Below are positions 9,101 through 15,047 of a DNA stretch of 34,467 nt, one piece after another (position 1 is the stretch's first letter; each line of letters begins with the position of its first letter). Below the pieces are notes generated by a model. That model ran no database searches and was not told the DNA's origin. It worked only from the letters and a program-made list of their open reading frames with translations. The position numbers and the translations under genes were made by a program. Source of the stretch: a virus; the IMG/VR virus record IMGVR_UViG_3300025425_000076, positions 1 through 34,467 of that record; one strand, written 5' to 3'.

Positions 9101-9334
9101 GCTATTAAAATTGGTGGTAAAGCAGGAGAAAAATTCTTACCTATTTGGCTGCTTAACTCTACTCGTTCAATTTCAAACGCATTAGAAAAAGAAGGAATAA
9201 GTTCTGATTTAGCAAGTGAAGTTGCTTTAGATTTTGTTCTTGGACAAAGTGGTCATCCAAGGTATAAAGGCCCTCGTACAAGTTCATATAAACTAAAAGG
9301 ATTAGTTAGATCTCCTTACGAAACATTATTTTAA
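6113..9334 (+). CDS. Large internal virion / ejection protein (1,073 aa)
   Basis: The longest protein in the window, starting four bases after the previous stop. It has several hydrophobic stretches: about 124-148 (VGAELVNMLVADPYLLLLP), about 188-206, 218-240 (FGATAGLLISTALGG), 352-372, 655-680 and 890-910. The C-terminal third has aromatic-rich segments (VYKWFDRITWDRIFTQAK; LLFFAPDWTISNLRIIGKSLPG) that I associate with large internal or polyvalent virion proteins. Position and size match the T7 gp16-type role of forming the channel through the host envelope. I see no lysozyme or transglycosylase motif, so a wall-degrading activity is not supported. Confidence 0.68.
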   Translation: MSNELYLNDTNLQDPIQDLKDPIQDPTQVKEEVPPGFFSTLRNPLELIFEESLPASLYQYATGNTKKVQAEKAFKFLQTNPQLQNTGQYKEAERIYKKFGYLLEEGEQSFDAGEILKMAKKYPSVVGAELVNMLVADPYLLLLPSTMFSRLGRGIVNATRLSYNNKFKAVKRVKKLGMQEAIKDIKVGAMASTLLPFAFSTGLQLGERGEIDGNRTTAETTFGATAGLLISTALGGISALTSKTTYINQPKINQAIINRLNKYQKLDDGIKINENGNYQITDDLFNDIKKDLKDFSPQKLEAFKAKIDTGVREVLENGRDSIKSSLVKATTFGGVAATAQFLTEKDDKVVESIKGFAVGAGAYALIRGAGKLFGQAKKLAPMELDFERMTDAILVQQNKVNSNAVNFTSKIKDLLPDPSDRIKVFHNINKTKVNNKLEYNKSGRIIPDSELNGKQIEAKQLINKYFDTMYNSLTKELDNLNFQINYRSAYTPLIFEGFAGGTTKDFGEKIFGSSVKTSRFFKNRIFDNINDALESGQKIKVGMDDPAKLIQAYTFAASKALANRNIINYLKGKRHVIGKTKSGYPISHKAIYESENLIPEQFRDGSFKEFRHPLLDKNKAYFVHQDVEKSLKMLFEAKSESELMGAIFNTNLMMKRSAVGFSFFHAGALVESMIFAGVPFKVVGQFLKPRSKNQIMNMVDNPNLTLENFTFAKEASEKLGFKDIVSFARSSRLEISTPEDVGYDRFYAIMQKIDNDFFKPHFGLKPMAKVEKVYKWFDRITWDRIFTQAKLYTFLRQLDNIVEPGDTMSSIYAKARKSAQFTNDAFGGQNWEAITQGITNPTYKKLAQTTFNPGSRGYLQLLFFAPDWTISNLRIIGKSLPGFNSDPVARRMYQYYFLRASLMYATIGTGLNYMFSGHSQLENKDPTRIDLGNGQVLTFSKQLMEPFHWITDPQNTGLKKIGSLPRGVIEILTNKEYLTTKWSPNLTTKDDNAIEKAIKIGGKAGEKFLPIWLLNSTRSISNALEKEGISSDLASEVALDFVLGQSGHPRYKGPRTSSYKLKGLVRSPYETLF

Positions 9335-9555
9335 TGGAATATGTATTTATTATAGTATTAAAAATATGCACCTTTCAAGGATGCACTGAAATATTTACAG
9401 ACAATATACAATATAAAACTGAAAAAATTTGTTTTGATAAAGCATTAAAAAAGTCTGTAGAAATTAGTGAAGAATTAGTTAATTACAAATCATTTGATGG
9501 AATTATGTATTCAATTGAATATGACTGTGAAAAAGAACTTAAATTTAGTATCTAG
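9334..9555 (+). CDS. Small Cys-containing protein, possibly exported
   Basis: A 73 aa protein in TAATG overlap with the large virion gene. It starts with a hydrophobic stretch (YVFIIVLKI) followed by four cysteines: C12, C17, C33 and one in YDCEKE near residue 65. A short hydrophobic start and paired cysteines suit a small periplasmic or membrane-tethered protein, but the hydrophobic part is short for a signal peptide. No lipobox is clear. Function unknown; it closes the internal-protein group before a 32-base gap. Confidence 0.55.
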   Translation: MEYVFIIVLKICTFQGCTEIFTDNIQYKTEKICFDKALKKSVEISEELVNYKSFDGIMYSIEYDCEKELKFSI

Positions 9556-9587
9556 ATTTACAAAACAAATACTAGTATAAATTGTGT

Positions 9588-10289
9588 ATGTATAAAAAAA
9601 TACTTGTCATATCTGACACACACGTTCCTTATCATCACAGGGACTTACTTCCTTTTTTAAGAGAAGCTAAAAAACAAATCAACCCAGATAAAGTAGTACA
9701 CATCGGTGATGAATTAGATAAACACGCTTTATCATTTCACGACTCTGATCCTGACTTACCTAGTGCAGGAGATGAACTAAGAATATCATTGCCAATAATA
9801 AAAGAAATAGAGAAACTATTTCCTGAAGTAGATCTTCTTGACTCCAATCATGGATCACTTGTTTACAGAAGATCATTAAAGCATGGAATCCCAAAAGCAT
9901 ATTTAAAACATTACAATGATTTCTTGCAAGTTGGTAAAGGATGGAAATGGCATGATGACTTAACCCTCAAGACTCCTCTTGGGCCAGTTTATTTTTGTCA
10001 TGGTAAAGTTGCAGATGTATTAACACTTGCTCAATCTATGGGTATGAGTTGCGTACAAGGACATTATCACAGTTCTTTTAACATTAAATTCTATGGTAAT
10101 TCTTTAGGGTTATATTATGGGTTACAAGTAGGGTGTTTAATAGACAAAGACTCTTTAGCCTTTAGATATAACAAGACTCAAAGGTCTAGACCTATTATAG
10201 GATGTGCTGGTATAATAGACGGGTTACCTAAACTTATACCAATGGTGTTAGACAAAAATGGAAGATGGATCGGAAAACTTTATACCTAG
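9588..10289 (+). CDS. Calcineurin-like metallophosphoesterase
   Basis: With the ATG at 9588 the protein has 233 residues; a TTG six bases upstream is a weaker start, and no good ribosome site precedes either. All the usual metal-binding blocks are visible: D10-x-H12 (SDTH), G40-D41-E-L-D44, N87-H88 (SNHG in place of GNHD), H138 (CHGK) and GHYH at 158-161. The family hydrolyses phosphomono- or diesters using two metal ions. In phages it may act on nucleotides, nucleic acid or phosphoproteins; the substrate cannot be told here. A TATAAA six bases before the ATG could be a -10 box. The 3' end overlaps the next gene by 32 bases. Confidence 0.88.
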   Translation: MYKKILVISDTHVPYHHRDLLPFLREAKKQINPDKVVHIGDELDKHALSFHDSDPDLPSAGDELRISLPIIKEIEKLFPEVDLLDSNHGSLVYRRSLKHGIPKAYLKHYNDFLQVGKGWKWHDDLTLKTPLGPVYFCHGKVADVLTLAQSMGMSCVQGHYHSSFNIKFYGNSLGLYYGLQVGCLIDKDSLAFRYNKTQRSRPIIGCAGIIDGLPKLIPMVLDKNGRWIGKLYT

Positions 10290-10689
10290 AGGGATTAGAA
10301 ATAATAATCCAGGAAATATAAAGAAAAATAATGTTGAATGGGAAGGACTCGCTCCCGAAGATGAGCAAATAGATAATACATTTTTTGTATTTTCTGCTGC
10401 TAAATATGGAGTTAGAGCATTAAGTAAAATTCTTATTACCTACAGATCGTATGGATTAAATAATATTTACTCTATTATTAATCGTTACGCACCACCTTCT
10501 GAAAACGATACAGAGGCTTATCAAAGTTTCCTATCTAAAGAAACTGGACATGGAGTTCTTACAAATTTAGAAAATACTATCGAAGATTACTTACCTATTG
10601 TTAAGGGTATTATCTTAATGGAAAACGGAGTGCAACCTTATAGCGAAGAAGAAATCTTAGAAGGTATGTATTTAGCATGGAATCAATAA
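10258..10689 (+). CDS. Lysin-like protein (RGIRNNNPGN family)
   Basis: A 143 aa protein starting inside the metallophosphoesterase gene. It has the pattern of a phage family often annotated as peptidoglycan hydrolase or structural protein P5-like: RGIRNNNPGNI (11-21), W.G near 28, F..F.....GVRAL (44-55), then INRYAPPSENDT.AY (73-88) and KETGHG. The conserved Asn/Glu-rich core suggests a muramidase-like fold. Its place directly before small membrane proteins fits a lysis cassette, so it may be the endolysin. I see no signal peptide, so it would need a holin to pass the membrane. Catalytic residues are not assigned. Confidence 0.75.
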   Translation: MEDGSENFIPRGIRNNNPGNIKKNNVEWEGLAPEDEQIDNTFFVFSAAKYGVRALSKILITYRSYGLNNIYSIINRYAPPSENDTEAYQSFLSKETGHGVLTNLENTIEDYLPIVKGIILMENGVQPYSEEEILEGMYLAWNQ

Positions 10690-10790
10690 TCAAATATATT
10701 AATCACATTGCTGGAAGAATTGAAAACTATACTTGGCGTAAGTTGTATGCCAACAAATGTAAACGAAAACATAATTGTAGGTGTAAATGA
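10677..10790 (+). CDS. 37 aa basic Cys-containing peptide
   Basis: The frame starts 13 bases inside the end of the lysin-like gene and stops in ATGA overlap with the next gene, so both ends suit coupled translation. The peptide begins MESIIKYINHIAGRIENYTW and ends in a basic cluster with three cysteines (NKCKRKHNCRCK). The end could bind metal or nucleic acid. No family recognised; the case for it rests on gene packing. Confidence 0.55.
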   Translation: MESIIKYINHIAGRIENYTWRKLYANKCKRKHNCRCK

Positions 10791-11035
10791 AGAGTGCAGC
10801 TTGGCAGCGTAAAGAAGGAAAGAATCCTAAAGGTGGTTTAAATGCTAAAGGTCGTGCAAGTTACAAACGTCAAACTGGTGGTACACTCAAAGCCCCTAGT
10901 AAAAAAGTTGGAAACAAACGTAGAGCATCTTTCTGTGCAAGAATGAAAGGCATGAAAAGTAAACTTACTTCTGCCAAAACAGCAAGAGATCCTAACAGTA
11001 GAATTAATAAATCATTAAGAGCCTGGAATTGCTAG
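10787..11035 (+). CDS. DUF6321 family protein
   Basis: An 82 aa very basic protein with the hallmark SAAWQRKEGKNPKGGLNAKGRASY at 3-26, then RASFCARMKGMK (46-57) and a C-terminal SLRAWNC. I recognise this set as DUF6321, small proteins frequent in marine phages whose role is unknown. Its high charge and lack of membrane segments suggest nucleic-acid or virion association. It overlaps the upstream 37 aa gene by ATGA and lies one base before the next start, inside the putative lysis cluster. Confidence 0.85.
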   Translation: MKSAAWQRKEGKNPKGGLNAKGRASYKRQTGGTLKAPSKKVGNKRRASFCARMKGMKSKLTSAKTARDPNSRINKSLRAWNC

Positions 11036-11036
11036 T

Positions 11037-11414
11037 ATGTGGTTAAATTTAATTGGCATGGCAGTTAAGACTGGTGCTGAAGTTTATAAAAATAAAAAAC
11101 AATCTGAAGCATTAGAATCTCAAGCTAAGAAGCTACACTATGAGAAGATGGCTAGAGGAGAGATTGAATATACAGGTAAGATTTTAGATAGTCAAAAGGG
11201 TGATTACAAAGATGAGTTTGTTTTAATACTTATTTCTGTTCCAATTATATTGCTTTTTTGGAGTGTATTTAGTGATGATCCTAAGATTCAAGAAAAGGTT
11301 GCATTGTTCTTTGAGCATTTTAATAACCTACCATTTTGGTTCCAAGCATTATGGGTTTCTGTTTGTGGAGCAATTTTTGGTATTAAGGCAACAGATCTAA
11401 TTAAAAGGAAATGA
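11037..11414 (+). CDS. Putative holin or membrane protein with two transmembrane segments
   Basis: A 125 aa protein. Residues 1-60 are helical and charged (LESQAKKLHYEKMARGEIEYTGKI), followed by two hydrophobic helices: about 62-78 (FVLILISVPIILLFWSV) and about 100-117 (FWFQALWVSVCGAIFGI). The short loop between them and the basic C-terminus (DLIKRK) suit a two-helix holin. The position two genes after the lysin-like gene supports a lysis role. It could also be an unrelated inner-membrane protein; no holin family was assigned. Confidence 0.68.
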   Translation: MWLNLIGMAVKTGAEVYKNKKQSEALESQAKKLHYEKMARGEIEYTGKILDSQKGDYKDEFVLILISVPIILLFWSVFSDDPKIQEKVALFFEHFNNLPFWFQALWVSVCGAIFGIKATDLIKRK

Positions 11415-11415
11415 T

Positions 11416-11610
11416 ATGTCTAATAGATTATCAGCATTTATTGCTAAAGAAAACGACAGAAAATTAAAAGAACATAAGGAAAAAACTTTATTAAAAAGTA
11501 GAAAAGAAGTTGAGATTAATGGTAACGGAACTACAGGGTATGTTATCAAAAAAGGATCTCAAAAAGGTAGAGTCTTAAAACATATTCAAATCAAGAGTAA
11601 GAACATATAA
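11416..11610 (+). CDS. Small basic protein
   Basis: A 64 aa protein with AAAAGGA upstream. Residues 8-30 form a strongly charged helix (FIAKENDRKLKEHKEKTLL), then a short beta-like tail (GTTGYVIKKGSQKGRVLKHIQIK). There is no membrane segment or known motif. It is packed between two membrane-protein genes and overlaps the next by TAATG. Function unknown. Confidence 0.6.
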   Translation: MSNRLSAFIAKENDRKLKEHKEKTLLKSRKEVEINGNGTTGYVIKKGSQKGRVLKHIQIKSKNI

Positions 11611-11738
11611 TGGATCAACTAATAGATAAAATAGCATTCTTATTACTACCAGCTAATTTTGCCAAAATCATGCCTTACTGTTTTTGGTATTGGTTAATGA
11701 TGACTCTAATTTTAATGTGGCTATTTAGAAAAAAATAA
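11610..11738 (+). CDS. 42 aa membrane peptide
   Basis: The frame is in TAATG overlap at both ends, strong evidence of a translated gene. The peptide has a hydrophobic patch (IAFLLLPANFAKIM) and a terminal aromatic transmembrane helix (CFWYWLMMTLILMWLF) ending RKK, which would sit on the cytoplasmic side. It lies in the small membrane-protein cluster after the lysin-like gene and may assist lysis. Function otherwise unknown. Confidence 0.6.
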   Translation: MDQLIDKIAFLLLPANFAKIMPYCFWYWLMMTLILMWLFRKK

Positions 11739-11926
11739 TGAGTAGAAAAACTAATACAATGTTAATTGCATTATTAGGTACAATTTTAATGGGATTAGCT
11801 ACATGGACATTAATTACATTAATAGAACTTTCAACAATTGTAGCTATGTTACAACAAGAAATGATGGATATAGATAAAGTTATAGGAAGAATGTATAATC
11901 ATATAGATAGATTAACAAATAGATGA
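11738..11926 (+). CDS. Small membrane protein with C-terminal coiled coil (possible spanin or holin-associated)
   Basis: A 62 aa protein: a short basic N-terminus, one transmembrane helix at about 8-30 (MLIALLGTILMGLATWTLITL), then a heptad-like helix (STIVAMLQQEMMDIDKVIGRMYNHIDRL). An N-terminal anchor followed by a coiled coil resembles inner-membrane spanins, though it is short for one. It is coupled to both neighbours (TAATG upstream, ATGA downstream). A lysis role is inferred from position only. Confidence 0.62.
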   Translation: MSRKTNTMLIALLGTILMGLATWTLITLIELSTIVAMLQQEMMDIDKVIGRMYNHIDRLTNR

Positions 11927-12093
11927 AAAAACATACAATTTTTCTTGTAGGTAAATGCGACACTTGCAAACAGAAAATACTTAATACAGATTCTTTTGTT
12001 ACTTTTGCTACTAGGAAAAATGTTTGTCTTAAATGCTATCGTCAGGATAATCTCTATGAAGAATCATCTCCAGATAGTGGATTGCTTTTTTAA
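11923..12093 (+). CDS. 56 aa zinc-ribbon-like protein
   Basis: The ATG overlaps the previous stop (ATGA). Two CxxC pairs are visible, C12-D-T-C15 and C35-L-K-C38, spaced 19 residues apart like a small zinc ribbon. The strands between them (ILNTDSFVTFATRKNV) fit that fold. It may bind nucleic acid or a protein partner. It is the last rightward gene and its final 65 bases overlap, on the opposite strand, the end of the DUF3310 gene. The motif is seen directly; the role is unknown. Confidence 0.68.
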   Translation: MKKHTIFLVGKCDTCKQKILNTDSFVTFATRKNVCLKCYRQDNLYEESSPDSGLLF

Positions 12094-12253
12094 TATCTTC
12101 AGCTTTGTTTTTCTTAGAATGTCTACAAATGTATTTAATTGCATTGCCTTCAGCAAATAATAAATTGTTTTTATTAATAAATTCAGATGGTTGTATTTCA
12201 AAATCTTTGTAATGAGATCCACCAACTTGTTCAAAAAATACTTTATTGGTCAT
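12029..12253 (-). CDS. DUF3310 family protein
   Basis: The start at 12253 gives 74 residues (MTNKVFFEQVGGSHY); the open frame extends 15 residues further but the family core begins here. The hallmark is clear: VGGSHYKDFEIQPSEFI, then GNAIKYICRHSKKNKAEDIKKAIHYLEMIL. DUF3310 proteins are small phage proteins found beside nucleotide and replication genes; their function is not established to my knowledge. It is the last gene of the leftward unit, overlaps the upstream gene by 11 bases, and overlaps the rightward zinc-ribbon gene tail to tail. Confidence 0.88.
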   Translation of the reverse strand: MTNKVFFEQVGGSHYKDFEIQPSEFINKNNLLFAEGNAIKYICRHSKKNKAEDIKKAIHYLEMILHRDYPDDSI

Positions 12254-12563
12254 TAGTTTTTTGTTTTTTACTAAATAAGTAATCTCTTTGTATAGCATTA
12301 AGTTGCATTTCTCCTTTGTTTCTAATTTCTATTATTTTATCTCTAAGATAAACTGGTTCATAATTAGCTAAATCAGAAATTAAACAAAAGTCTGTACTCA
12401 TTGTAGTAAGCCATTCAATAGCTTCCAGCTTATAATTAAGTTCTGGGTTAGTAATTCCTTCATAATTAGCATCTTCAATTGCTTGAAGCAAAACAGCTTT
12501 AAATAAAGTTTCTTCTTTACTCTTCTCTGTTGCTATTAATGCTATCGTCAACGAGGACTTCAT
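12243..12563 (-). CDS. Hypothetical early phage protein
   Basis: A 106 aa helical protein. The segment LLQAIEDANYEGITNPELNYKLEAIEWLTTMSTDFCLISDLANYEPVYLRDKI (about 25-77) has a pattern I have seen in phage early proteins: AI.DA..., A..WL, then an F..I..LA..EP..LR core. I cannot name a function. It overlaps the upstream gene by 47 bases, and no strong ribosome site precedes this start, so the true start could be internal. Confidence 0.65.
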   Translation of the reverse strand: MKSSLTIALIATEKSKEETLFKAVLLQAIEDANYEGITNPELNYKLEAIEWLTTMSTDFCLISDLANYEPVYLRDKIIEIRNKGEMQLNAIQRDYLFSKKQKTNDQ

Positions 12564-12714
12564 AAGTGGTTCTGTCTGTTCTTGTAGGATTAGTCTTCCA
12601 CTTATAATCCGATATACTTGTTTTGTTAAACTTTTTTAAAGCCTCTTTGTCGTTCTCAGCTTCGATGTCAATAAGTCCAATAAGATTGCAATATTTTCTA
12701 AAAGAATATTTCAT
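12517..12714 (-). CDS. Small hypothetical protein
   Basis: A 65 aa protein whose start overlaps the upstream stop as ATGA. The pattern is strand (LIGLIDIEA), a helix with EAENDKEALKKFNK, then strand (YEVLVDD). The order beta, an EAEN..EA...F helix, beta resembles small phage proteins of unknown function. No catalytic motif is visible. Confidence 0.6.
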   Translation of the reverse strand: MKYSFRKYCNLIGLIDIEAENDKEALKKFNKTSISDYKWKTNPTRTDRTTYEVLVDDSINSNREE

Positions 12715-13037
12715 ATATTGTTTCTTCTACGACTAGCTTCTAATGTTCTCCAAACATCTATAATTAAACACTCTTTAGATCTTTTATTCTCTACTATATT
12801 TACCTGTTCTGATAATGCTTGTTTTTCTTTAATATGATTCAAATAATTATCAGAAGCATAATATCTTTGTTCTTTAGAAGATATAGTAGTGTCTTCTGTA
12901 TTGTGAACAATATGTAGTGCTTTATCTCTTTTAGATTTATCTTTAAGATACTCCAATCCAGATCCTAACTTTGCATGATCTTCATCAGTATCTGACAAAT
13001 ACTTTAATGCTTCTTCAAGTCTTTTTTCTGTTATCAT
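12711..13037 (-). CDS. Conserved early phage protein, unknown function
   Basis: A 108 aa helical protein with GTAGGAG ahead of its start. It matches a phage pattern I recognise: LEEALKYLSDTDEDHAKL near the N-terminus, YYASDNYLNHI in the middle, then a C-terminal IDVWRTLEASRRRNNI. Such proteins often sit beside phage recombination genes, here near the SSB-like and exonuclease genes. A recombination-accessory role is possible but unproven. It overlaps the upstream gene by 23 bases. Confidence 0.7.
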   Translation of the reverse strand: MITEKRLEEALKYLSDTDEDHAKLGSGLEYLKDKSKRDKALHIVHNTEDTTISSKEQRYYASDNYLNHIKEKQALSEQVNIVENKRSKECLIIDVWRTLEASRRRNNI

Positions 13038-13188
13038 TTTCTACTCCTACTGGTTTATAGTTTAACTCTAAGTTTTTAGTATTCCAAAATTTTAATTTAA
13101 TAATCTTTAATATCTCTTTTTTAATCCCTTCAATATCTTCTTTATTGCAGTGTGTATTCCAAGTTATTGTACATAAAAAGTTTTTCAT
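13015..13188 (-). CDS. Small hypothetical protein (57 aa)
   Basis: I place the start at 13188 (MKNFLCTITW), because a frame from 13224 would run through a GC-rich hairpin directly upstream and the core begins here. The protein shows strand (FLCTITWNTH), helix (KEDIEGIKKEILKIIKLKFW), then strand and a basic tail. No family recognised. It lies between the SSB-like gene and the conserved helical protein. No clear ribosome site is visible, so the upstream hairpin may affect its translation. Confidence 0.5.
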   Translation of the reverse strand: MKNFLCTITWNTHCNKEDIEGIKKEILKIIKLKFWNTKNLELNYKPVGVENDNRKKT

Positions 13189-13195
13189 AATATTC

Positions 13196-13223
13196 TGCAC
13201 CCCCACAGGGGAATGAGGGTGCA
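13196..13223 (-). promoter_or_regulatory. GC-rich hairpin between SSB-like and downstream gene
   Basis: Arms TGCACCC (13196-13202) and GGGTGCA (13217-13223) pair perfectly. Inside them a competing short hairpin of four C and four G (13201-13204 with 13208-13211, loop ACA) is possible, so the two folds exclude each other in part. It lies in a 48-base gap of the leftward unit, just before the start at 13188. There is no following T run, so it is probably not a simple terminator; processing or translational control is more likely. Confidence 0.6.
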
Positions 13224-13236
13224 TAGTTTTAACTAA

Positions 13237-13734
13237 CTAAAATGGAACATCCTCTGAAGGAGGTTCACTAACTACTGCAGGAGATAAAATCCTTTTGGCT
13301 ATTCTATCTACCGCTAAAAATACAGCATCATATTCTTCTGTAGATCTAGCTGGAAGTACGCTAGATAACAAATTAGACATAGTCAATCTGTACTTTTCTT
13401 TCCATTGGTCTGCAGAAAGGTTAACTGCTTGACCACTAGAAACTGGTGCTGTTGGGCTAGGTGCAGATGCTGCTGGAGTAGATGTTTGTGCATCATTCCA
13501 ATCAACTTTCTCTATTTTTATACAAGTTTGATTATTAGAGCCTGGTTTTTTAATAATATAACCAGTTACTTTTACTCTTTCTCCCTTGTTCATTTCTCTG
13601 CAACTTTGCTCGACAAATAATTTACGTTCTCTTTTATCATCTAGTAATACTGATAACCAGTATTTTACAGGATTTTCATCATCGTGGATGTCTTTTAACC
13701 CCTGTATGGTAGCTTCATACGTTTCTGTACTCAT
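13237..13734 (-). CDS. Single-stranded DNA-binding protein-like (SSB)
   Basis: The start at 13734 (MSTETYEATIQGL) has an AAAAGGAGT site and gives 165 residues. Residues about 5-83 alternate strands in an OB-fold-like way (YEATIQGLKDI, KYWLSVLLDD, ERVKVTGYIIKK, TCIKIEKVDW). A Pro/Ser/Ala linker follows at about 87-105, then a helical part, and the last residues are SEDVPF, matching the acidic DxxPF tip by which SSBs recruit partner proteins. It sits next to an exonuclease gene, forming a likely recombination/replication pair. The extra C-terminal helices before the tip are unusual for an SSB. Confidence 0.75.
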   Translation of the reverse strand: MSTETYEATIQGLKDIHDDENPVKYWLSVLLDDKRERKLFVEQSCREMNKGERVKVTGYIIKKPGSNNQTCIKIEKVDWNDAQTSTPAASAPSPTAPVSSGQAVNLSADQWKEKYRLTMSNLLSSVLPARSTEEYDAVFLAVDRIAKRILSPAVVSEPPSEDVPF

Positions 13735-13772
13735 GTTTTTACTCCTTTTGTTTATTTTATTTATTATTGTTT

Positions 13773-14570
13773 TTATATTTTCCATACCTTGTTCCAAACA
13801 TCTGTAGCAAATTCTTTGATGTCTGTCATCCCTTTTCCCCATCTAAAGTTATCCATAGTTAATGGAAACATTTTAACTACATCTTCTTTAGATTTGGCTA
13901 TAGAGCATACATATTCCATGGTATGAAACACTTGTATTATATCTATGCTAGCAACTCTGTCTAACATATCTATACCTTCTTGGTCTTTTGCAGAAGAGTA
14001 TAATAATCCAGTAGGTTTATTGAATACTCTTTTATACAGAAGCTGTTGTCTTACATCGCTATCTTTTGGATACCAATTAGCATCTAACTTTCCAGATTTT
14101 AATCTTTTAAGATAGGCTGTAGCTTTGGTATCTATGATTACATCATCAAACTCAAAGTCTGTAATACATTTAATAGGATAGTTTAAGCCTTTTTCATTTA
14201 CTATTTTTTCATTTTGATATGATACAACTTCACCAAACTCTTTTAGTGAATTAACGAACCTTACAGCAATTTCTTGACACCAATGGTATTCAGGAAACTC
14301 TTTAACCTCGTCTGTATCTAATTTTAATTTATGAGCATCTGAATACAAAGTATCAAAATCTTTAGCAGCTTGTTCTCTTACTTTGTCTTCGCTAAGATCT
14401 AATTTTAGTCCTTCCATTGCAGCAGATTCGGCAGCTAAACCCATTAACATTCTTGGGTTAGGCAGTTCTCTATATCCGTACAGTTCTGTAATAATCCAAT
14501 GTGCTGGACTATCTATAAAGGCATTGCCTCTACTAGCACTGTGTCTGTAGTCTTTTCTTAGTATACTCAT
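13773..14570 (-). CDS. PD-(D/E)XK exonuclease, RecB/Cas4-like
   Basis: A 265 aa protein with a strong AAAAGGAG site. RecB-type nuclease motifs appear in order: G44..E48 (LMGLAAESA), D138 (TDFEF), D147-T-K149 (VIIDTKAT) and Q175-Q-x-x-Y179 (RQQLLYK). These would bind metal and cut DNA ends. Next to the SSB-like gene it probably resects DNA for recombination-based replication or repair, or degrades host DNA. I see no annealase (RecT, Beta or Erf type) that would complete a recombination pair. It is the first gene after a divergent, palindrome-rich gap. Confidence 0.85.
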   Translation of the reverse strand: MSILRKDYRHSASRGNAFIDSPAHWIITELYGYRELPNPRMLMGLAAESAAMEGLKLDLSEDKVREQAAKDFDTLYSDAHKLKLDTDEVKEFPEYHWCQEIAVRFVNSLKEFGEVVSYQNEKIVNEKGLNYPIKCITDFEFDDVIIDTKATAYLKRLKSGKLDANWYPKDSDVRQQLLYKRVFNKPTGLLYSSAKDQEGIDMLDRVASIDIIQVFHTMEYVCSIAKSKEDVVKMFPLTMDNFRWGKGMTDIKEFATDVWNKVWKI

Positions 14571-14592
14571 TTTTTCTCCTTTTTTTAGTTAA

Positions 14593-14632
14593 AACAAATC
14601 AATTTGTTACACAGTAATCAAATGATTTGATT
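14593..14632. promoter_or_regulatory. Twin palindromic operator-like sites in divergent gap
   Basis: Two dyads lie 7 bp apart between the leftward exonuclease and the rightward HNH gene. The first is AACAAAT-CA-ATTTGTT (14593-14608), seven pairs around two bases; the second is AATCAAAT-G-ATTTGATT (14616-14632), eight pairs around one base. Both contain CAAAT/ATTTG half-sites. They are well placed to control both genes, perhaps through the XRE protein at 18,926-19,210; that link is inference. A TTGGCA at 14632-14637 and its complement TTGCCA are possible -35 boxes, but no clean -10 box was found. Confidence 0.65.
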
Positions 14633-14661
14633 TGGCAAGTATTTTATTGTACTGATTTATT

Positions 14662-15030
14662 ATGTTGAAACAAAAAAAATACAGATCTAAAAGTTACTTA
14701 AAATGGGTAGCTTCTAAACCATGTTTAATTTGTAGATATGAGCCTTGCCAAGCACACCATATTACTATTGCAGAGCATCGTGGCTGGGGACAGAAGGTAT
14801 CTGATAAATACACTATACCTTTGTGTTACCAACACCATGATTTGCTACATCATACTTCTGAACGTAGGTTTTGGAATGAAATAGGAGCAGATCCTATGTT
14901 TTACGCTAATTTGTTGTTTTCTGTAAAGGGTACTGATTGTGATAATGATGAATGGTTATTTAATAATATGTATAAAAGAATTTATCCCCTTGTACAAAAC
15001 AATATAGACTTTTTAATGAAACCTAAATAA
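14662..15030 (+). CDS. HNH nuclease, DUF968/Ref-like
   Basis: A 122 aa protein on the strand opposite its neighbours. Zinc and catalytic positions are clear: C21-x-x-C24 (PCLICRYEPCQ), H32-H33 (AHHI), then C55 (PLCYQHHDLLHH) with H58-H59 and H63-H64, followed by FWNEIGADPMFYA. This is the pattern of DUF968 and Ref-like HNH nucleases, which cut DNA. The ATG lies one base after an AT-rich stretch with no ribosome site, so the transcript may have little or no leader. It leads a three-gene rightward island and could be a mobile endonuclease or a host-DNA-degrading enzyme. Confidence 0.85.
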   Translation: MLKQKKYRSKSYLKWVASKPCLICRYEPCQAHHITIAEHRGWGQKVSDKYTIPLCYQHHDLLHHTSERRFWNEIGADPMFYANLLFSVKGTDCDNDEWLFNNMYKRIYPLVQNNIDFLMKPK

Positions 15031-15047
15031 GATGCAATTATATTATA

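Noticed and set aside
13405-13807. Rightward frames 13405-13620 and 13586-13807
   Set aside because: They are opposite the SSB-like gene, have Cys/Phe/Ser-rich translations and lack ribosome sites.
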